Shown here one piece after another: positions 13,925 to 19,355 of a DNA stretch of 19,355 bases. The stretch's first letter is position 1. Each line of letters begins with the position of its first letter. The notes beneath the pieces are model-generated. The model was not told the origin of the DNA. It did not search any database and saw only the letters and a list, made by a program, of their open reading frames with translations. The DNA is taken from the NCBI GenBank assembly GCA_964588795.1, contig CAZPQN010000038.1:1-19355 (forward strand). The letters run 5' to 3'. The position numbers were made by a program, and so were the translations under genes. The DNA comes from CAZPQN01 sp964588795 (GTDB lineage Bacteria; Fidelibacterota; UBA2242).

Positions 13925-15880
13925 ATGATACGTTTAGCCCACGTAGCAATGTCATTTGGTGAACGGATACTGTTTGATAATGTTGATCTTTCCCTGCATA
14001 AGGGTCAGAGGTACGGCATCGTCGGAGCAAATGGCTCCGGTAAAACAACCCTGCTGAAGATTCTCGCCGGGGAAATGGCACCCACCCAGGGACAACGGCA
14101 CTTGCCGGCTCACCTGCGGCTGGGCGTCCTCCAGCAGAATCATTTCGAATATGAACAGATACCGATTCTGGATGTCGTACTGCGAGGTCGGAAACGGTTA
14201 TGGGATCTCCGTCAGGAACAAGATCAACTGGCGCATTACGCGCGACTGTCTGAAGCGCAGGGCCGCCGCATCGCCGAGTTGGAGATCCTCATCGCCGACC
14301 TCGGTGGTTACGATGCTCCGGCGGAAGCGGCCACAATCCTGAATGGCTTGGGAATTGGGGCGGATTTACTCCATCAACCGATGGCGGTGCTCAGCGGCGG
14401 GTACAAGTTGCGGGTGATGCTGGCCCAGTGTCTTTTCAGCCAGCCCGATGCTCTGCTGTTCGACGAACCGAATAATCACCTGGATATCTATTCCATTGCC
14501 TGGCTGGCGGACTACCTATGCAGTTATCAGGGCATCACTGTGGTGGTTTCCCATGATTATCATTTTTTGAACCAAATCGCGACGCATATTCTTGATATTG
14601 ACTACGAAACCGTGACAATGTACAGGGGCAATTATCAGGTGTTCATGGAAGCCAAAACCCTCGCCCGTCACCAGAAGGAGCAGGAAATCGCCCGGCTCGA
14701 AAAGAAACAGGCGGAGTTGCAGGCTTTCTATGAACGCTTTCGGGCCAAAGCCACCAAAGCCCGGCAGGCCATCAGCCGCAAAAAACAACTCGACCGCCTT
14801 GAGGAAATCGTAATCAAACGCAGTTCCCGTATCGCGCCGGCGTTCGATTTCCGGCAAAACCGTCCTGCGGGGCAGATGGTGGTGCGTCTGACGGATCTCA
14901 ATAAAAGTTACGGCGCTCTCAACGTATTGCGGAACCTGTCATTCGAGGTCGGGCGCGGTCAACGCCTGGCCGTGATCGGCCCGAACGGGATCGGCAAATC
15001 TACCCTGATCAAAATCCTTGCCGGGCAGTTGGGCTACGAAAACGGCCGCCTGGACTGGGGGTATGAAGTCGCCGCTGGGTACTTTCCCCAGAACCATGCC
15101 GAAATTATCCCGCCGGACTCCACGCCGTATACCTGGTTGTATCAATTTGCTCCCAGTGAGCTGGTCAGCACGATCCGCAGTATCCTGGGACGCATGCTTT
15201 TTGGTAACGATGATATTGATAAACGCAATGCCGCACTCAGCGGCGGAGAAATGGCGCGCCTGATATTCGCGCGATTGATGCTGGAACGACCGAATCTGCT
15301 CCTTCTCGATGAACCGACCAATCATTTGGACCTGGAAGCAATCGAGGCGTTGTCCCGGGCGCTGATCAATTATCCCGGGACGGTTATTTTCGTCAGTCAC
15401 GACCGCCATTTTGTCGAACAGGTTGGGACAGCGGTGCTTGAATTGCACCCCGCCGGTTTTCGCTATTTTGAAGGTAATTATACCGATTTCGTCTCCCGCA
15501 AGGGACTTGACCTGCTCGACCGCGACATAAAAACGCCTAAAAAACTACCATTTTCTCAAACGGTTCAGGTCAATCCGAAATCAAAGTCCGATGTACAGGC
15601 CCGTCGTCTTGTCGCCAAAGATCTTGCGCGTCTGAGAAATCGGATCCAGCAGTGCGAAAACCGGATAGCAGAATTAGAGAACCGGCTAAAAGCCCTTGAT
15701 CAGTTATTCGCCGACGACTCGATTTACCTGCCGGAAAGGCAGACGACTTTCCAGCAGTCTTATTCCGAACAGCAGTCGTTGAAAAACCGGTTGGAACAGG
15801 AGTTCGCCGAGTGGGAAAGCCTTCAGCGTCAGGTTCAGGAAGCCAGTACCAGATTGTCTGAATTAGACAGTAAGCAGTAG
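13925..15880 (+). CDS. ABC-F family ribosome-associated ATPase (Uup/YheS-like)
   Basis: Encodes 651 residues with two ABC ATPase domains in one chain and no membrane segments, so it acts on the ribosome in the cytoplasm rather than as a transporter. Domain 1 has Walker A Gly-Ala-Asn-Gly-Ser-Gly-Lys-Thr-Thr at 34-42, Leu-Ser-Gly-Gly-Tyr-Lys-Leu-Arg, and Phe-Asp-Glu-Pro-Asn-Asn-His-Leu-Asp. The charged linker contains Tyr-Glu-Arg-Phe-Arg-Ala-Lys-Ala-Thr-Lys-Ala-Arg-Gln-Ala, typical of housekeeping ABC-F proteins. Domain 2 has Walker A at 352-360, Leu-Ser-Gly-Gly-Glu-Met near 438 and Leu-Asp-Glu-Pro-Thr-Asn-His-Leu-Asp near 461-469. The last 100 or so residues are a predicted coiled coil as in Uup and YheS. 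No clear ribosome-binding site precedes the ATG. An antibiotic-resistance role is unlikely. The stop is 9 bases from the end of the convergent adenosine deaminase gene. Confidence 0.92.
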   Translation: MIRLAHVAMSFGERILFDNVDLSLHKGQRYGIVGANGSGKTTLLKILAGEMAPTQGQRHLPAHLRLGVLQQNHFEYEQIPILDVVLRGRKRLWDLRQEQDQLAHYARLSEAQGRRIAELEILIADLGGYDAPAEAATILNGLGIGADLLHQPMAVLSGGYKLRVMLAQCLFSQPDALLFDEPNNHLDIYSIAWLADYLCSYQGITVVVSHDYHFLNQIATHILDIDYETVTMYRGNYQVFMEAKTLARHQKEQEIARLEKKQAELQAFYERFRAKATKARQAISRKKQLDRLEEIVIKRSSRIAPAFDFRQNRPAGQMVVRLTDLNKSYGALNVLRNLSFEVGRGQRLAVIGPNGIGKSTLIKILAGQLGYENGRLDWGYEVAAGYFPQNHAEIIPPDSTPYTWLYQFAPSELVSTIRSILGRMLFGNDDIDKRNAALSGGEMARLIFARLMLERPNLLLLDEPTNHLDLEAIEALSRALINYPGTVIFVSHDRHFVEQVGTAVLELHPAGFRYFEGNYTDFVSRKGLDLLDRDIKTPKKLPFSQTVQVNPKSKSDVQARRLVAKDLARLRNRIQQCENRIAELENRLKALDQLFADDSIYLPERQTTFQQSYSEQQSLKNRLEQEFAEWESLQRQVQEASTRLSELDSKQ

Positions 15881-15889
15881 CCTGACCGA

Positions 15890-16939
15890 TTACACCGATA
15901 CGTAAGTATCGAGTTGTTCGGCGACCTGTCTGATCATTTCGGTGCGAATACGGTGCGGCAGGAAAGCGCTTTTAAAGCCGCCGATGATAATTTCCTTGAA
16001 ATCCTTGATGCTGAGTTTCCAATGCTGAAACGCCAGGAAATATTCCCGCGTCAGGTTTGTATTCGAAATCAGACGATTGTCGGTATTCAAGGTGACCCGC
16101 AGACCATACTCGTAGTAGAACCTGAACGGATGGGATTGATAATTGCGCACGCTGCCGGTGTTGACATTGCTGGTCAGGCACATTTCCAAGGCAATCCGGT
16201 GGTCATTGATGTAGTTCAGCAGATCGCCGTCTTCTTTCAGTCGGACCCCGTGTCCGATGCGGTGCGCGCCGCAGTAGTGCACCGCCTGATGAATGGATTC
16301 CGGACCGTAACTTTCACCGGCGTGCAGGGTAGTATTGATATTATTTTGCAAAATCAGGTTAAAAGCGTCGCGATGATCCTTGGCTGGAAAATTCTCCTCA
16401 ATTCCGGCAAGATCGAAACCCACCACGCCCCGGTTTTTGTAGGCGACCGCCAGCTCCGCCAGCTGATAGGAAACTTCGGGCGAAATGTTGCGAATTCCAC
16501 AGATGATAATCCCGGTTTTGATCTTGAAATCCTGCTCCGCCTGCTGTAAACCTCTGAGGACGGCGTCCACGCTTTCCATCGTCGTCATGCCACGTTGCGT
16601 GTGCAGAATGGGCGAGTAGCGGACTTCCAGGTACAGAATATTTTCCTGACTGGCGTCCTCGGCCAACTCGTAAGCAGAGCGCATCAAAGCTTCGGGAGTC
16701 TGGAGTACTTTCAGCGTCAGATCGAAGATTTGCAGATAGTTGGGCAGTGAGCCGGCGCTTTTTTCGACGACCAAAATCTTGCGTAGCTCGTCGAGATCGG
16801 TGGTCGGCAATTCGACTTTGTCCTTCTGGGCCTGGTCGCGAATAGTCGTGAGTCGCAGACTGCCGTCCAGGTGACAGTGCAGTTCGCATTTTGGTAACGA
16901 GCGTAAAAAGTCTTCGGTGATCTTGATTTTTTCCGGCAT
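15890..16939 (-). CDS. add: Adenosine deaminase
   Basis: Encodes 349 residues, the usual length. It hydrolyses adenosine or deoxyadenosine to inosine and ammonia in purine salvage. Zinc and catalytic residues are visible: His21-Cys-His23 with Leu-Asp-Gly-Ser, His206-Ala-Gly-Glu209, His227 and His230 within His-Arg-Ile-Gly-His-Gly, and Asp287 in Leu-Asn-Thr-Asp-Asn. The last motif is Asp-Asn where classical adenosine deaminases have Asp-Asp, a variation found in bacterial subfamilies, so substrate preference (adenosine, adenine or an aminodeoxyfutalosine-like compound) is not fully fixed by sequence. The ATG lies one base after the stop of the PqqD-like gene (TGATATG), indicating translational coupling. 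It is the last gene of the OPT operon. Confidence 0.92.
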   Translation of the reverse strand: MPEKIKITEDFLRSLPKCELHCHLDGSLRLTTIRDQAQKDKVELPTTDLDELRKILVVEKSAGSLPNYLQIFDLTLKVLQTPEALMRSAYELAEDASQENILYLEVRYSPILHTQRGMTTMESVDAVLRGLQQAEQDFKIKTGIIICGIRNISPEVSYQLAELAVAYKNRGVVGFDLAGIEENFPAKDHRDAFNLILQNNINTTLHAGESYGPESIHQAVHYCGAHRIGHGVRLKEDGDLLNYINDHRIALEMCLTSNVNTGSVRNYQSHPFRFYYEYGLRVTLNTDNRLISNTNLTREYFLAFQHWKLSIKDFKEIIIGGFKSAFLPHRIRTEMIRQVAEQLDTYVSV

Positions 16940-16940
16940 A

Positions 16941-17288
16941 TCAGTACTCGATGAAATGTTCTTTTTTTAAAGCCGCCAGGAAGCGTCCCAACCGTTCATA
17001 CACCGGCTGAATTTTCTCGCCCAATTCCTGTTCCAGTTCGTGGGCGATTTGGAGGGCAGTGCGCTGTCCATCGCATTTTTTCCAGACGGCGGAACCGATC
17101 TCGTCCAATTTGATACGAAAATGCGGTTGCCGCAGACGGGGCAGAAGGTGCCTGACCAGCCAGGGATGCCTGAACTTGGGTTTGAGCAAAACGATGCGAG
17201 CTTCGGTAGTCGTTTCGTATTGAACGCAGGGGCGCGGAACCGCCTCATCCATGGGTTTGCCGGATTCCCCGCCTCTGCGTTTGAACAT
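16941..17288 (-). CDS. PqqD-like small protein (RiPP-recognition-element fold)
   Basis: Encodes 115 residues from the ATG at 17288. The C-terminal 60 residues carry the PqqD pattern: Phe-Arg-Ile-Lys-Leu-Asp-Glu-Ile-Gly-Ser-Ala-Val-Trp, Cys-Asp-Gly-Gln-Arg-Thr, then a helix with Ile-Ala-His-Glu-Leu-Glu-Gln-Glu-Leu-Gly and Arg-Leu-Gly-Arg-Phe-Leu-Ala-Ala-Leu. In PqqD this fold binds a precursor peptide for a radical-SAM enzyme. No PQQ genes, precursor peptide or radical-SAM gene lies in the window, and stand-alone proteins of this type are common with unknown roles. The frame continues to 17351, but that overlaps the transporter; the 17288 start has CAGGGA at suitable spacing and sits 16 bases after the transporter stop. 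Likely co-transcribed with the OPT transporter and add. Confidence 0.8.
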   Translation of the reverse strand: MFKRRGGESGKPMDEAVPRPCVQYETTTEARIVLLKPKFRHPWLVRHLLPRLRQPHFRIKLDEIGSAVWKKCDGQRTALQIAHELEQELGEKIQPVYERLGRFLAALKKEHFIEY

Positions 17289-17304
17289 TGATTTATTCCC
17301 TGAA

Positions 17305-19323
17305 TCAGGCGACCGCAGTGGGTGGCGCCGGTTCATCAGGTTTACCGGCATTTTTCAGCGGCGTGCGGATAAGCACCCAGCCCACCACGAAAAATACCAG
17401 CAAACTGACGAGGAACGACGGCGTTTTGAAAATCTCGACAGTCTTCCATTCCAGCACCGCGAAGAAGGCAAAGATCAGCCCCACTAATGCCTCACCGGCA
17501 ATCAAGCCGGAAGAGAGCAGGATGCCGTTGTTTTCGACCCGGGCTTTCTGCGCATCGTTGAACTGGCGCCGCGCGACGATTTTTTCCAGGATACCTTTGA
17601 TCAACCCGCCAATAAAAATGGCGAAGGTCGTTTCCAGCGGCAAATACATGCCGACGCAAACCAGCATCGGACTTTTGACCTTGACTAAAATGAATCCGAT
17701 CGCCATCAGAATACCGACGATGATCAGCGGCCAGGCCATGTCGCCGCCGACAATGCCCTTCGATAAAATCGCCATCAGGCTCGCCTGGGGGGCCGGATAG
17801 GCTTTGCCGCCCAGTCCGGTTCCACCCATGTTGAGGTCGCCCTGATGCAGAATCAGCAGGGGGAAGAACATCACGACCGCCGACAGTAAAATACCGAAAA
17901 GATTGCCCACCTGCATCTTCCAGGGTGTACCGCCGAGTATGTGTCCGACTTTTAAATCCTGCAACATCTCACCGGCGACGGCGGCAGAGACGCAAATCAC
18001 GCCCGCCACGCCCAGCACCGCGGCGACGCCCGCCTGGCCTTTGACGCCCAGGATGACCATCAGTAGCGCCGCGACGATTAGCGTCGAGATTGTCAGGCCG
18101 CTGATGGGATTATTGCTCGAACCGATCAAGCCGACGAGATTGCCGGAAACGGCGGCAAAAAAGAAACCGGCGATGATCATCACGATCGTGGCAATCAGGG
18201 CGCCGTTCAGGTCGCCGCAAAAGTACCAGTAAAGTGCGAAGGTCGCCACTGAGGCTAATAATATCCCGATAAATACCCACTTGAAATTCATGTCTTTATT
18301 AACGCGCTCTTCGGTGACGCCTTCGCTGGCGGATTTTTTGACATCGCGGATCGCCCGCGCCAAGCCACTGCTCAGGCTTTTACGCATCCGGTAAAGCGTA
18401 TATCCGGCACTCATCAACATGCCGCCAATCGCGACCGGACGAATGATGACGCGCCAGACCTGATCGGCCAAAACGTACCAGGTGTCACGCGTGATTTCCG
18501 TGACGCCCTGAACCTGGAGCGACGCGATCAACTGCGGTCCCATAATGTAAAGCAAAAGCGGCACAAAGAGTCCCCAGGCTAACAGGCCACCGGTGAAATT
18601 TAAAGCGGCTAAGGTCGGTCCAATGATATACCCGACGCCCATATACGCCGGTGAAACGCCCGGCGTGGTCAACAGCGCTCCGCCGCTCGCTTGGGCTGTC
18701 GCGCCATTGGAGAAAGTGAATAGTTTTTCCTTGAAAAGGATCACCTTTTCCCAGCTGGCGGCAAAGAACTTCAACTGCTTTAAAACCTGGATCAAGGCGC
18801 CCAAACCCATCGCCCAGAACAGGAATTTCGCACCGCTCTGACCGCCCTGTCCGGCTTTGTGAATTTCCGCCGCGGCGACCGATTCCGGGAAGGGCAGATC
18901 ACGGTCTTCGACCATCACGCGCCGCAGGATCGAAACAAACAAAATCCCCACCACGCCGCCGATGAACATAATCGCCGTGGCGATCAGGTAATTCTTGACG
19001 GTGGCGAATTCGGTCCAGACTCCGGCGATCAGAAAGGCCGGCAGAGTGAAAATCGCGCCCGCCGCTACCGATTCGCCGATCGAACCGACCGTTCGGGCAA
19101 AGTTTTCTTCGAGAATGGTGCCTTTGAAAAGGCGTAAAACCGCCATCCCGATCACCGCCGCCGGATATGTGGCGGCAATCGTCATCCCCGCTTTCAATCC
19201 CAAATAGGCATTGGCGGCGCCCAAAACTACCGCCATCACCAGTCCGATAATCAACGCCCGGAGCGTGAACTCGGTCATGTTGCTCGCACTGGGAATGTAA
19301 GGTTTATGCTGTGTCTCCGTCAC
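17305..19323 (-). CDS. OPT-family oligopeptide transporter
   Basis: Encodes 672 residues with about 15 hydrophobic segments, an inner-membrane carrier of the OPT superfamily that moves small peptides, or metal chelates in some members, with protons. Typical features are the N-terminal Thr-Leu-Arg-Ala ... Ala-Asn-Ala-Tyr-Leu-Gly-Leu-Lys-Ala-Gly-Met-Thr-Ile-Ala-Ala-Thr-Tyr-Pro-Ala-Ala-Val helix pair, Asp-Leu-Pro-Phe-Pro-Glu-Ser-Val-Ala-Ala-Ala-Glu, and Ser-Ser-Asn-Asn-Pro-Ile-Ser-Gly-Leu-Thr in the second half. Length agrees with the prokaryotic OPT branch. The start is a GTG at 19323 with AGGAGG at ideal spacing. First gene of a three-gene minus-strand operon with the PqqD-like gene and add. 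The substrate cannot be read from sequence. Confidence 0.93.
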   Translation of the reverse strand: MTETQHKPYIPSASNMTEFTLRALIIGLVMAVVLGAANAYLGLKAGMTIAATYPAAVIGMAVLRLFKGTILEENFARTVGSIGESVAAGAIFTLPAFLIAGVWTEFATVKNYLIATAIMFIGGVVGILFVSILRRVMVEDRDLPFPESVAAAEIHKAGQGGQSGAKFLFWAMGLGALIQVLKQLKFFAASWEKVILFKEKLFTFSNGATAQASGGALLTTPGVSPAYMGVGYIIGPTLAALNFTGGLLAWGLFVPLLLYIMGPQLIASLQVQGVTEITRDTWYVLADQVWRVIIRPVAIGGMLMSAGYTLYRMRKSLSSGLARAIRDVKKSASEGVTEERVNKDMNFKWVFIGILLASVATFALYWYFCGDLNGALIATIVMIIAGFFFAAVSGNLVGLIGSSNNPISGLTISTLIVAALLMVILGVKGQAGVAAVLGVAGVICVSAAVAGEMLQDLKVGHILGGTPWKMQVGNLFGILLSAVVMFFPLLILHQGDLNMGGTGLGGKAYPAPQASLMAILSKGIVGGDMAWPLIIVGILMAIGFILVKVKSPMLVCVGMYLPLETTFAIFIGGLIKGILEKIVARRQFNDAQKARVENNGILLSSGLIAGEALVGLIFAFFAVLEWKTVEIFKTPSFLVSLLVFFVVGWVLIRTPLKNAGKPDEPAPPTAVA

Positions 19324-19328
19324 AAAAA

Positions 19329-19334
19329 CCTCCT
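19329..19334 (-). promoter_or_regulatory. Strong ribosome-binding site deciding the GTG start of the OPT gene
   Basis: On the minus strand AGGAGG lies five bases before the GTG at 19323. It is the best Shine-Dalgarno match in the window and fixes a non-ATG start. The 21 bases beyond it to the window edge are A/T-rich, but too few to call a promoter. Confidence 0.85.
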
Positions 19335-19355
19335 GAATTTTATTAGTTTATGATT

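Noticed and set aside
14939..15448. Open frame of 169 codons opposite the second ATPase domain of the ABC-F gene
   Set aside because: A shadow of conserved ATPase motifs read backwards.
13925..15880. Antibiotic-resistance ABC-F protein
   Set aside because: Linker sequence, C-terminal coiled coil and the setting beside rpoD-rpsU fit a housekeeping Uup/YheS-like protein.
15914..16549. Open frame of 211 codons on the plus strand opposite adenosine deaminase
   Set aside because: The deaminase motifs are complete on the minus strand; this frame has no ribosome-binding site or family match.
17289..17351. Upstream start for the PqqD-like gene inside the OPT gene
   Set aside because: It would overlap the transporter by 47 bases; the ATG at 17288 has a proper ribosome-binding site and gives a normal length.
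17288..17800. Open frame of 170 codons on the plus strand opposite the OPT transporter
   Set aside because: A shadow of transmembrane coding sequence, with no independent support.
17305..19323. Visibly more GC-rich coding sequence at the right end as a sign of gene transfer
   Set aside because: The OPT gene looks richer in GC than the pst genes, but ABC-F and add drift the same way and membrane-protein composition can explain it; a codon-usage calculation would be needed to claim transfer.
1..19355. Mobile elements, CRISPR arrays, tRNA or rRNA genes
   Set aside because: No transposase, integrase, direct-repeat array, clover-leaf or rRNA-like stretch was seen on either strand; every long open frame is a recognised chromosomal gene.

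Overview
The window reads as an ordinary chromosomal segment of a Gram-negative bacterium. Two things point to the FCB superphylum (Bacteroidota and relatives such as Calditrichota, Marinimicrobia or KSB1-like lineages): a large secreted beta-propeller protein resembling PorZ with a type IX secretion (T9SS)-style C-terminal domain, and a short primary sigma factor preceded by a Bacteroidota-style promoter (TTG-N20-TAnnTTTG). A finer placement cannot be made from this sequence alone. No phage, insertion sequence, CRISPR array, tRNA or rRNA was seen.

Layout. (1) 1-4743, plus strand: the end of an outer-membrane porin gene followed by pstS-pstC-pstA-pstB-phoU, a phosphate-uptake operon with tight or overlapping junctions. 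The porin could be its outer-membrane entry point. (2) 4907-6550, minus strand: cstA, a peptide/pyruvate carrier, convergent with phoU. (3) 6551-6799: a divergent control region holding a palindrome beside the cstA start, then an FMN riboswitch ending in a strong intrinsic terminator. An exact 8-base complement between the aptamer's 5' strand and the terminator's 5' arm gives a readable antiterminator. (4) 6800-10237: ribD-ribE-ribBA-ribH, the riboflavin pathway, with every junction overlapping by one or four bases, followed after 3 bases by the PorZ-like gene (10241-12598). (5) 12703-13848: sigma-factor promoter, rpoD/sigA-type gene, then rpsU (ribosomal protein S21). (6) 13925-15880: an ABC-F translation ATPase. 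(7) 15890-19323, minus strand: an OPT-family oligopeptide transporter, a small PqqD-like protein and adenosine deaminase, apparently one operon read toward the ABC-F gene.

Together the genes cover phosphate acquisition and its regulator, peptide or carbon scavenging (CstA, OPT), flavin synthesis under FMN feedback, core transcription and translation, and nucleoside salvage. I found no clearly new multi-gene system. The items most worth a second look are the complete FMN attenuator abutting ribD, the PorZ-like protein attached to the rib operon, the promoter of the sigma-factor gene, the palindrome at the cstA start, and the OPT-PqqD-adenosine deaminase cluster.
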